36,227 nucleotides of DNA from Alphaproteobacteria bacterium (GTDB taxonomy: Bacteria > Pseudomonadota > Alphaproteobacteria > UBA9655). Below are positions 28,208 to 36,227 of the stretch, one piece after another. The notes beneath the pieces are model-generated. The model saw nothing but the letters and a program-made list of their open reading frames with translations. It did not search any database and had not been told where the DNA came from. The stretch is taken from the NCBI GenBank assembly GCA_013287205.1, contig JABDEE010000008.1, forward strand, positions 1-36,227, written 5' to 3'. Numbering within the stretch: the stretch's first letter is position 1; every line of letters starts with the position of its first letter. The position numbers were made by a program, and so were the translations under genes.

Positions 28208-30239
28208 GATCCCTCCCCGTGCATTTTGCCATAATGAGGGAGTGGCGCGAAATGGGGTCGGTCATATAAAAATTGTCAATGATGGGTTTAAAGGGCTCTG
28301 GCAAAATGTCACCTTTTTCTCCAAATGGTTCCCAAGCTGCTCGTTGTACCGTATCCGTCTCATCAAACAAGGGATTGACCGCAACCAATCGCGCCCGCAC
28401 TTGAGCCAGCGTGTTATAGGGCAAAGGCACCCCAAGTGTTTCTGAAAGGGCACGGATGATTTTCCAATCTTCCTTGGCTTGACCTGGAGGAAAGACGGCC
28501 TTGAAGGTTCGCTGCACACGGCCTTCTGTATTCACATACGTCCCTGATTTTTCTGTGCAGGCGGCCCCTGGCAAAATCACATCCGCTCCATGAGCGCCTC
28601 GGTCCCCATGGTGACCCTGATAGATCACGAAGGTGCCTTTGAAAGGCTGCATATCGATTTCATCCACCCCAAGTAAGTAGACCACTTCTAATTTTTTGTG
28701 AGCTGCAGCTTGAAGAATATGCGATGTGTCCCATCCTTGAGGACCAGGAACAAATCCTAAATCCAAGCCGCCTACGCGACTGGCAACGGTATGGAGCACA
28801 TTGAACCCATTCCAGCAGGGAGCGGATTGAATGAATCCATATTTCTCTGCAATGTCACGGGCTAAGGAGAGCAAAGCTTGGGAGTCTTTCCGTCTGAGGA
28901 CATCTTGTCCCAAAATCATCATCGGTTTTTTGGCTGCTTTCAGCGTCTCTGCAAAAGGGTGGCGCCCTTTCAGGATCTTCTCCAACAAGGTAGGATCATT
29001 CCCCAGCTCTTCCACCGGATATCCGAGGTCATGCACTGGCCCCATGCGAAACACAGGAAGTCCTGAAGCCACATAAGTTTTGCGCAGGCGCGCATTGATC
29101 AGGGGCGCCTCCCACCGAGGGTTTGTGCCGATGAGAAGGCACACATCCGCTCGTTCAATCCCCTGAATGGTTGTGTTAAAGAGGTAACTGCACCGGGCAC
29201 CCGCACTCTGGGCACCATCCTGACGACAATCAAGATGGGGGGAGCCCAAAGCTTCCATAAGATCTTTCAACGCCACCATGGATTCTGCATCCACCAAGTT
29301 CCCCGCAAGGGCTGCGATGCGATCTCCCGGGACTCCCTTGAGGCGTTTGGCAATCGCCTTGAAAGCTTGATCCCAACTGGCAGGAGTAAGTTCACCGTTC
29401 TTTCCCCTCACATAAGGGGTATCGAGGCGCTGATACTTGAGTCCATCATAAAAGAAGCGGGTTTTATCGGAAATCCAATCCTCATTCACCGCATCATTTT
29501 GTCGCGGCAGAATCCGCATGACCTCAAGCCCTCGCGTATCAATGCGAATGGCACTCCCCACCCCGTCGAGCACATCAATGGATGGCGTGTGGGTGAGTTC
29601 CCAAGACCGTGCGTGAGCGCTATAGGGCTTTGAGGTCAGGGCACCCACGGGGCAAATATCAATCATATTCCCAGAGAGTTCCGAGGTGATGGCGTGGTGC
29701 AGGGCCGTGCCAATGGCCATGTCCTCTCCCCGTCCCAGGGCGCCTAGCTCAGAATCTCCTGCAATTTCGGTCGCAAATCGTACGCACCGGGTACACTGAA
29801 TACACCGGTTCATGGACGTCTCAATCAAAGGGCCCAGGTCGAGATTAGGCACCGCTCGTTTATTGAGGTCATACCGACTCGCGTCCCCCCCATAAGCCAC
29901 TGTGATATCTTGCAGATCGCATTCACCGGCCTGATCACAAATCGGACAGTCGAGGGGGTGATTGATGAGGAGAAACTCAAGGTTGCTCTGGCGACTTTTT
30001 TGAACCATGGGCGTATTCGTGCGAATCGCCATTCCGGGGGAGACGGGCATGGCACAACTTGCAATGGGTTTCGGGCATCCCTCGAGTTCAACGAGGCACA
30101 TGCGACAGTTGCCGGCGATGGAGAGCTTGGGGTGATAGCAAAAGACAGGGACTTCAATGCCTGCCGCTTCCACAGCTTGCAGAACCGTTATTCCTTCAGG
30201 AACATCAACCTGTTGCGCATCAATGGTAATCTTTGGCAT
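28200..30239 (-). CDS. nuoG: NADH-quinone oxidoreductase subunit G
   Basis: [67 protein letters not shown]. Confidence 0.97.
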   Translation of the reverse strand: MPKITIDAQQVDVPEGITVLQAVEAAGIEVPVFCYHPKLSIAGNCRMCLVELEGCPKPIASCAMPVSPGMAIRTNTPMVQKSRQSNLEFLLINHPLDCPICDQAGECDLQDITVAYGGDASRYDLNKRAVPNLDLGPLIETSMNRCIQCTRCVRFATEIAGDSELGALGRGEDMAIGTALHHAITSELSGNMIDICPVGALTSKPYSAHARSWELTHTPSIDVLDGVGSAIRIDTRGLEVMRILPRQNDAVNEDWISDKTRFFYDGLKYQRLDTPYVRGKNGELTPASWDQAFKAIAKRLKGVPGDRIAALAGNLVDAESMVALKDLMEALGSPHLDCRQDGAQSAGARCSYLFNTTIQGIERADVCLLIGTNPRWEAPLINARLRKTYVASGLPVFRMGPVHDLGYPVEELGNDPTLLEKILKGRHPFAETLKAAKKPMMILGQDVLRRKDSQALLSLARDIAEKYGFIQSAPCWNGFNVLHTVASRVGGLDLGFVPGPQGWDTSHILQAAAHKKLEVVYLLGVDEIDMQPFKGTFVIYQGHHGDRGAHGADVILPGAACTEKSGTYVNTEGRVQRTFKAVFPPGQAKEDWKIIRALSETLGVPLPYNTLAQVRARLVAVNPLFDETDTVQRAAWEPFGEKGDILPEPFKPIIDNFYMTDPISRHSLIMAKCTGRDHG

Positions 30240-30395
30240 GGTTCATTTTTTTATGAAGACCCTGGCCTCTTATACCATGGGAGGGATGGGAAAAGTCAAA
30301 TTTTAAATGGGGTTACCTGTGGCAATCTTGTTATCATTTTTAAAAAGTGGTACGTCAATGAAAGAGGAATACATTTCAATTTGAGGAGATAGCCT

Positions 30396-31040
30396 ATGAA
30401 CTCTATTTCTAAAATTTTATTAAGTTCAATTACGGTTCTTGGGTTTTTATCTTGTTCCGTAACGGTTTTGAAGGCATCTCTCTCGTTCCAGAATGAAGAT
30501 TCTCGCTCAGCAGCAGGAGCTCATCGCACAGGAACGTCTGTATCAACGTCCATGATGGTTGATGAAGACTTTCTAGATCTTCTTCTTGAACTACCGTCCC
30601 CTTCTATCGATTCATCCGCCAAGCCTTTCATTAAGAAAGAGCTCGTGAGCTCCATCTCAGGTGAGGGGCAGCAGTCGAGTGCACTTTTGAAAAATATGCT
30701 TAATAATGACATGTATTTGCAGGAAGCAGTTGGTGTTCTTCTGCGTTGCGCAACTCTCTTGGGAGAGAAAAAGCGCGAATTGGAAGGAATAGATGATAAA
30801 GTACTCCGATCATACGCATCTGCTGTAGCAGCAAATGGAATTGTTTATTCAGCGGCTGAACGCATAGTCGAGAGAATGATAGGAACCGGGGGCTCAACGT
30901 TAGCAATAAATCAAAGGCGAGCAAATGCGATGAGAGATCTAGCGAGCCAAATAGAGTCTGGATCGCCAGGAAGAGCGAGTGTATTGCGAAAATTTGCGCA
31001 GAAAGAAGAAAGAAAAGCAGAAATCGATTCTACAAAATAG
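30396..31040 (+). CDS. Hypothetical secreted protein, antisense within the nuo operon
   Basis: 214-aa ORF with signal-like N-terminus MNSISKILLSSITVLGFLSCSVTVLKA; preceded by TTTGAGGAGATAGCCT (RBS-like GAGGAG). Confidence 0.7.
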   Translation: MNSISKILLSSITVLGFLSCSVTVLKASLSFQNEDSRSAAGAHRTGTSVSTSMMVDEDFLDLLLELPSPSIDSSAKPFIKKELVSSISGEGQQSSALLKNMLNNDMYLQEAVGVLLRCATLLGEKKRELEGIDDKVLRSYASAVAANGIVYSAAERIVERMIGTGGSTLAINQRRANAMRDLASQIESGSPGRASVLRKFAQKEERKAEIDSTK

Positions 31041-31047
31041 ACTAGGT

Positions 31048-32301
31048 TTAGAGACGCCCCTCCATCTCACCCCTAAAATGACGAATCAGCCCCTGAATTG
31101 GCCAGGCGGCGGCTTCGCCGAGGGCACAAATCGTGTGGCCTTCAATCGCGTGGGTCACGCTTTCGAGTTGATCGATGTCGTGAGGCGTGCCAATTCCCTC
31201 CGCAAGGCGGGTAAGCATCCGCCACATCCACCCCGTGCCTTCTCGACAGGGCGTACATTGGCCACAGCTTTCAATCATGTAAAATTTTGACAAGCGGGCA
31301 ATGGCGCGCACAATATCGGTGGAGGTGTCCATCACAATCACCCCTCCCGTTCCCAGCGCACTTTTGACATCACACAATGAGGTAAAATCCATGCGGACCG
31401 TTTCGCATATGTCTTTGGGGATCAGGGGAACAGAAGAGCCTCCTGGAATCACGGCTTGGAGCTTTTTCCATCCTCCCCGTATCCCACCGCCGTGAGCCTC
31501 AATAAGTTCCTTCAGCGGAATCCCCATTTCTTCTTCCACCACACAAGGCGTGTTCACGTGGCCTGAGAGGCAGAATATTTTCGTGCCCGCATTCCCGGGT
31601 GTCCCTAAGCTTGCGAACCATGCCCCTCCCCTGCGCAGGATGGTGGGAACGGCAGCAAGGGTTTCCACATTATTGATAATCGTAGGGCATCCATACAGAC
31701 CAATATTTGCAGGAAAAGGGGGTTTAAGGCGCGGCATGCCCTTACGTCCCTCAAGGCTTTCGATGAGAGCCGTTTCCTCACCACAAATATAAGCTCCAGC
31801 CCCTCTGTGGACATAAAGGTCAAAGTCGACGCCCGATTTGCAGGCATTCTTCCCCAGGTATCCTGCCTTGTAAGCTTCCGCGATGGCTGCTTCTAAAATT
31901 TCTGTTTCTCGGTGAAATTCCCCACGAATATAGATGTATCCGACGTGAGCTCCCACTGCCATGCCCGCAAGCAGGGACCCTTCGATGAGTTTATGAGGCT
32001 CATATCGCAGAAGATCGCGATCCTTACAGGTCCCAGGCTCGCTCTCATCTGCATTGATGATAAGATAGTGAGGGCGGCCCTCCTCCACCTTGGGCATAAA
32101 GGACCACTTCTTGCCCGTGGGAAAGCCGGCCCCGCCCCGTCCCCGTAATCCGGAGGTCGTGATTTCTTGAATTATGTTCTCGGGCCCTTTTTGAAGGAGC
32201 TTTTTGGTGTTATCCCAATCTCCTCGGGCCTTTGCTTCCTTCATCCTCCAGTCCTGCTGGCCTTGGAGATTGGTGAAGATGCGGTTGGCGGGCGTTAGCA
32301 T
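31048..32301 (-). CDS. nuoF: NADH-quinone oxidoreductase subunit F
   Basis: [63 protein letters not shown]. Confidence 0.97.
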   Translation of the reverse strand: MLTPANRIFTNLQGQQDWRMKEAKARGDWDNTKKLLQKGPENIIQEITTSGLRGRGGAGFPTGKKWSFMPKVEEGRPHYLIINADESEPGTCKDRDLLRYEPHKLIEGSLLAGMAVGAHVGYIYIRGEFHRETEILEAAIAEAYKAGYLGKNACKSGVDFDLYVHRGAGAYICGEETALIESLEGRKGMPRLKPPFPANIGLYGCPTIINNVETLAAVPTILRRGGAWFASLGTPGNAGTKIFCLSGHVNTPCVVEEEMGIPLKELIEAHGGGIRGGWKKLQAVIPGGSSVPLIPKDICETVRMDFTSLCDVKSALGTGGVIVMDTSTDIVRAIARLSKFYMIESCGQCTPCREGTGWMWRMLTRLAEGIGTPHDIDQLESVTHAIEGHTICALGEAAAWPIQGLIRHFRGEMEGRL

Positions 32302-32789
32302 GCTTTCAACACCTCCACGACACCCTTTTCCGTCAGATTCTCATGATAATCCTCATTGATCTGAACCACAGGTGCAGCTGTACATGCCCCGAGGCACTCC
32401 ACCTCGCTTAACGTAAATTGTCCATCTGCCGTTGTTTCTCCACATCGAATGCCGAGGTGGCGCTCGCACGCCTTCATGATGTCCTCACTCCCCCGCAACA
32501 TGCAAGGCGTCGTGCCACACACTTGAACGTGGTATTTTCCGATGGGTCTCTGGTTAAACATCGTATAGAAGCTTGCCACCTCATAGCCCTGAATCTCAGG
32601 AATACCCAGCCTTTCCGTCACATGCCGGATAGCCTCAGGGGGCAACCATCCCCCGCATTGTTTCTGGGCCAACTCAAAAAGGGGGAGAATCGCACTCGCC
32701 TGCCGCCCTTCAGGATAACGCTTAAGGATGGCGGGGATCTTGGCTTCGTTTTCAGGGGAAAAAGCAAATGGAGTCATTTGGAACACCAT
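32295..32789 (-). CDS. nuoE: NADH-quinone oxidoreductase subunit E
   Basis: [43 protein letters not shown]; start could be 32789 or 32777. Confidence 0.95.
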   Translation of the reverse strand: MVFQMTPFAFSPENEAKIPAILKRYPEGRQASAILPLFELAQKQCGGWLPPEAIRHVTERLGIPEIQGYEVASFYTMFNQRPIGKYHVQVCGTTPCMLRGSEDIMKACERHLGIRCGETTADGQFTLSEVECLGACTAAPVVQINEDYHENLTEKGVVEVLKAC

Positions 32790-32821
32790 AATGCTCTCGT
32801 GATACAGCCTTCGCGCTTCTC

Positions 32822-33031
32822 AGTATAGCGGTGTAGCGGTGTAGCGGTGTAGCAGACAGTAAAGCAGTGTGACTGTGGAGCAGATATTTTGTTGATCATC
32901 ATCTCATTTCCATATTTTTCGATATATTTTTTATTGACAGCCATTTCTATACTTATTCCTCCACCGCTCCACCCGCCTTCGCTAAAGCTTCGGCGGACCA
33001 TCCGCCATAGCGACTTCGTCGCGACGGCGGG
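32822..33031. repeat. Composite octamer-arm element E4 (nuoD | nuoE junction) with embedded nested hairpins
   Basis: AGCGGTGTAGCGGTGTAGCGGTGTAGCAG arm, core on transcript strand ATGGCTGTCAATAAAAAATATATCG..., then CCACCGCTCCACCCGCCTTCGCTAAAGCTTCGGCGGACC...GTCGCGACGGCGGG. Confidence 0.85.
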
Positions 33032-34204
33032 CTATCTGTCAATCTCCCCAAATACGATATCCAAGGACCCAATAATAGCGGGTACATCGGCCAGCATGTG
33101 GCCTTTGGCCATAAAGTCCAGGGCTTGGAGGAAGGCAAAGCTCGGGGGGCGGATCTTGCAGCGATAGGGACGGTTACTCCCATCGGCAATGAGGTATACC
33201 CCGAACTCTCCCTTCGGAGCCTCAACAGCCGTATAGGTCTCCCCAGCGGGCACATGGTACCCTTCCGTGTAAAGCTTAAAGTGGTGAATCATGGCTTCCA
33301 TGGAGGTCTTCATCTCTGCGCGGGGGGGAGGCGACACCTTGAAATTTTGACTCTTCACAGGACCTTCAGGCATTTTCTCAAGACATTGATTGATGATACG
33401 CACGCTTTGGCGCATTTCCGCCATGCGCACCAGATACCGGTCGTAACAATCCCCGTTGCGCCCCACGGGGATGAGGAAATCCATCTCCTCATAGACCTCA
33501 TAGGGTTGAGTACGCCGCAGATCCCATGCCACATTGGAGGCGCGCAGCATGGGACCTGTGAAGCTCCAATCAAGAGCTTGCTCATCGGTCACAACGCCAA
33601 TCCCTACGGTGCGTTGTTTAAAGATGCGGTTGTTTGTCAGAAGGGTTTCGATGTCATCCAACACACTCGGGAAGCGCTCCGCAAACGCTGCGATATCTTC
33701 TGCAAGACCCACTGGCATATCCGCATGGACCCCTCCCGGGCGGAAGTAGGCTGCATGCATGCGCGCCCCCGACACGCGCTCATAAAAGCCCATCAGAACC
33801 TCCCGTTCCTCAAATCCCCACAAAAGAGGCGTCGTGGCGCCGACATCCAAGGCCATGGTGGTGATGTTCAGCAAGTGATTCAGAAGGCGGGTAATCTCTG
33901 AGAAAAGCACACGAATATATTTGGCGCGTACGGGCACCTCAAGTTTTAGCAATTTCTCAACCGCCAGCGCAAAGGCATGTTCCTGACACATGGGCGACAC
34001 GTAATCCAACCGATCAAAATAAGGAATGGCTTGCAGGTAGGTCTTATGCTCAATGAGCTTTTCCGTGCCTCGGTGGAGGAGCCCGATGTGTGGGTCGGCC
34101 CGCTCCACAATTTCCCCGTCCATCTCGAGAATGAGGCGCAACACCCCGTGAGCAGCCGGATGCTGGGGGCCAAAGTTCATAGTGAAAGTTTGGGACGTGG
34201 TCAT
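33032..34204 (-). CDS. nuoD: NADH-quinone oxidoreductase subunit D
   Basis: [49 protein letters not shown] overlap with nuoC supports start at 34204. Confidence 0.97.
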   Translation of the reverse strand: MTTSQTFTMNFGPQHPAAHGVLRLILEMDGEIVERADPHIGLLHRGTEKLIEHKTYLQAIPYFDRLDYVSPMCQEHAFALAVEKLLKLEVPVRAKYIRVLFSEITRLLNHLLNITTMALDVGATTPLLWGFEEREVLMGFYERVSGARMHAAYFRPGGVHADMPVGLAEDIAAFAERFPSVLDDIETLLTNNRIFKQRTVGIGVVTDEQALDWSFTGPMLRASNVAWDLRRTQPYEVYEEMDFLIPVGRNGDCYDRYLVRMAEMRQSVRIINQCLEKMPEGPVKSQNFKVSPPPRAEMKTSMEAMIHHFKLYTEGYHVPAGETYTAVEAPKGEFGVYLIADGSNRPYRCKIRPPSFAFLQALDFMAKGHMLADVPAIIGSLDIVFGEIDR

Positions 34205-34809
34205 GAAGCCTTCTTTCCAAGAGCTGCTGTTTCCATTGCTGCTGTTTCCATTGCCTCCCAAGGACTCTCAAAATCAAAGGTGCGGAAAGCTTGCGGTAAA
34301 TTCACAGGCTCATAAATCACGCGCTTTTGATCTTCATCATACCGCACTTCTCCATAACCGGTCAGAGGGAAATCTTTGCGCATGGGGTATCCCTCAAAGT
34401 CATAATCCGTCAGGATCCGCCGCAAATCCGGATGGTCTTCAAAGGGGATGCCATACATATCAAAGACTTCCCGTTCCCACCAATCGGCGCTGCTGTACAC
34501 AGAGGTGACAGACGGCACAGGAATGCCCTCCTCGATACCAATTTTGAGGCGAATACGACGATTATACACAAGGCTCAGCAGGTGATAGACAACCTCAAAG
34601 CGCAAATCTCTTTGGCCTAAATAGTCGACCCCACAAATGTCAATGAGTTGCGCAAATTGCAGTTGGTCCGACTCCCGCAGATAGGTCAGCACACGGGTCA
34701 CAGCAAGGGCATCGATGGTGAGGGTGAGCTCTCCCCATTCGACCCCATAAGCCAGACAATCTGTGCCAATGTCTTCCGCAATGAGGAATCCCATCTCTTC
34801 TAAGGTCAC
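34201..34809 (-). CDS. nuoC: NADH-quinone oxidoreductase subunit C
   Basis: [50 protein letters not shown]. Confidence 0.97.
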   Translation of the reverse strand: MTLEEMGFLIAEDIGTDCLAYGVEWGELTLTIDALAVTRVLTYLRESDQLQFAQLIDICGVDYLGQRDLRFEVVYHLLSLVYNRRIRLKIGIEEGIPVPSVTSVYSSADWWEREVFDMYGIPFEDHPDLRRILTDYDFEGYPMRKDFPLTGYGEVRYDEDQKRVIYEPVNLPQAFRTFDFESPWEAMETAAMETAALGKKAS

Positions 34810-35360
34810 TTTGAAAACACCTTCTGTCGCTTAATTTTACGCTGAAGCAATAAAATGCCATAAAGGAGAGCTTCTGCAGTGGGGGGGCACCCGGGCACAT
34901 ACACATCCACCGGCACAATGCGGTCACATCCCCGGACGACCGAATAGGAGTAGTGATAATACCCTCCGCCATTGGCGCAGGACCCCATGGAGATGACGTA
35001 CCGGGGCTCTGCCATCTGATCATAAACCTTGCGAAGGGCCGGGGCCATTTTGTTGGTGAGGGTGCCTGCTACAATCATCAGATCTGCTTGCCGAGGGCTG
35101 CCCCGAAAAACAACGCCAAACCGATCCAGATCGTACCGGGCGCCGGCAGCTTGCATCATCTCAATGGCACAGCAAGCGAGCCCAAAGGTCATGGGCCACA
35201 AGGATCCCGCTTGGGCCCAAGCTGCGATTTCATCGAGCTTTCCGATGATAAAACCAGGATTTCCAGGAGTCAGGGAACTGGCATCAGGAGTCAGGAGATA
35301 ACTGTCAAGTCCCCCCTCCTCTTTCCTGTTTCCTGCGTCCTGCTTGCTGGCACCTGTCAT
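34806..35360 (-). CDS. nuoB: NADH-quinone oxidoreductase subunit B, with repeat-derived N-terminal segment
   Basis: [47 protein letters not shown]; start at 35360 by ATGA overlap with nuoA. Confidence 0.96.
   Translation of the reverse strand: MTGASKQDAGNRKEEGGLDSYLLTPDASSLTPGNPGFIIGKLDEIAAWAQAGSLWPMTFGLACCAIEMMQAAGARYDLDRFGVVFRGSPRQADLMIVAGTLTNKMAPALRKVYDQMAEPRYVISMGSCANGGGYYHYSYSVVRGCDRIVPVDVYVPGCPPTAEALLYGILLLQRKIKRQKVFSK
35263..35348. repeat. CAGGA/TCCTG-arm palindromic element within the nuoB 5' coding region
   Basis: Plus strand CCAGGAGTCAGGGAACTGGCATCAGGAGTCAGGAG - ATAACTGTCAAGT - CCCCCCTCCTCTTTCCTGTTTCCTGCGTCCTGC. Confidence 0.75.
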
Positions 35361-35749
35361 TCCCACTCCAACGCTCCCTTGCGCCATTCGTAAAAGAAGC
35401 CAATGCCAAGGATGCCCAAAAATACCATCATGGAGAAAAATCCACACAGGCCTATCTCCGTGAGGGTCACAGCCCAGGGAAATAAGAAGGCAATCTCGAG
35501 ATCAAAAATAATAAATAAAAGGGCTACTAGGTAAAAGCGGACATCAAACTTAAGTCTTGCGTCGCTAAAGGGGGCAAAACCACATTCATATGGTGCGTTT
35601 GTTGCTGCATCAGAGCGGCGCCTTTTCAAAAAAGAAAAGCTGAGAATGAGCAGTGAGAGACCAAACGCTATGCTCACAAAGACAAGAATCGGGAGATAGT
35701 CTCCCTCTCCTTTAGGGGTAAGAAGGTGCAGTATGTTTTGGGTCTCCAC
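35357..35749 (-). CDS. nuoA: NADH-quinone oxidoreductase subunit A
   Basis: [43 protein letters not shown]. Confidence 0.97.
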   Translation of the reverse strand: METQNILHLLTPKGEGDYLPILVFVSIAFGLSLLILSFSFLKRRRSDAATNAPYECGFAPFSDARLKFDVRFYLVALLFIIFDLEIAFLFPWAVTLTEIGLCGFFSMMVFLGILGIGFFYEWRKGALEWE

Positions 35750-35967
35750 GTTCTTTTGCTCTTTATATCGGCTATTGTGGAAGGGACTATAGCAGATCCT
35801 CTCTTAAGGAACCAGGGGGCACGATCTCTCCGCGCAGATTGACGTAAAAAGGAGGGGTTTCTTCTGTAATAAAAAAATTATTATTGCATTAATAAAATTA
35901 ACTTGTATTTAACAATTTGCCTATAGACTAGATAACAATAAGATCGTTAATATTTTGAGAGCATATA

Positions 35968-36227
35968 TTGTCAATTAAAACAAATCTTCTTTATTCAGCT
36001 ATCCTTGTCGGACTAACAGGAGGTAGCGCCTTTGCCGGCGACCCCTTTGAGAGCAGAAGCTCTCTGAGACATAGAATGGCCATGCAATCGCGAGAATATG
36101 ATGATAGGGATGCGCAATTTCCTCATTTATCTAAAGTGCCACACTCTCCACTTTCTGCAGCTATAGAAGCTGCCCCTCCGCCTTCTGCCCCACCTGCTGA
36201 GTTTTCTGTTATTCGTAAAACTGTTCT
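35968..36227 (+). CDS. Secreted hypothetical protein, 3'-truncated by the window end (TTG start)
   Basis: Manual translation: (M)SIKTNLLYSAILVGLTGGSAFAGDPFESRSSLRHRMAMQSREYDDRDAQFPHLSKVPHSPLSAAIEAAPPPSAPPAEFSVIRKTV; signal peptide with AFA cleavage; open to the last base; not in the ORF track. Confidence 0.6.
   Translation, partial: MSIKTNLLYSAILVGLTGGSAFAGDPFESRSSLRHRMAMQSREYDDRDAQFPHLSKVPHSPLSAAIEAAPPPSAPPAEFSVIRKTV

Noticed and set aside
32774-32960. Octamer copy-number switch fusing the leader ORF to nuoE
   Set aside because: Loss of one octamer would give the right frame arithmetically, but a TGA (TATACTGAG) just after the array blocks fusion
33098-33901. 267-aa plus-strand ORF opposite nuoD
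   Set aside because: Fully antisense to a conserved gene, no recognisable domain

Overview
The window looks like an alphaproteobacterial chromosome segment (inference from gene order and protein families; no taxon is certain). Read left to right it carries: ftsY; a small unannotated secreted ORF; a DUF167 gene and lipB; a fused cytochrome b/c1 gene broken by two +1 homopolymer frameshifts; petA (Rieske); a membrane ORF; a ybgC-like thioesterase; a LOG-family gene; yebC; galU; three envelope glycosyltransferases; a secreted hypothetical; priA; a transaldolase-like gene; lgt; midA-like; pgeF; a small lipoprotein; birA; and the complex I operon (transcribed on the minus strand, nuoA to nuoN), interrupted by an antisense secreted ORF between nuoF and nuoG. 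The housekeeping genes are ordinary. The unusual part is the repeat content. A composite palindromic element built from a degenerate 8-bp unit (CCGCTACA / TGTAGCGG) sits at four cistron junctions (petA|cytb-c1, cytb-c1|lipB, lgt|midA, nuoD|nuoE). It is always in the same orientation relative to transcription: a stop-containing arm, then an AT-rich core carrying a start codon, then a stop-free arm. It supplies C-terminal residues or stop codons to upstream genes, and N-terminal extensions ([26 protein letters not shown]-like) or a leader ORF to downstream genes. Other palindromic families behave in a similar way: an in-frame SSPRRRGPR...LGPRLRGDD insertion in an ArnT-like transferase, a CAGGA/TCCTG element in the NuoB N-terminus, a 178-bp cloverleaf-like element, and a GTGGCAAAATT...GCTGTAC element. 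No tRNA, rRNA or CRISPR was recognised.
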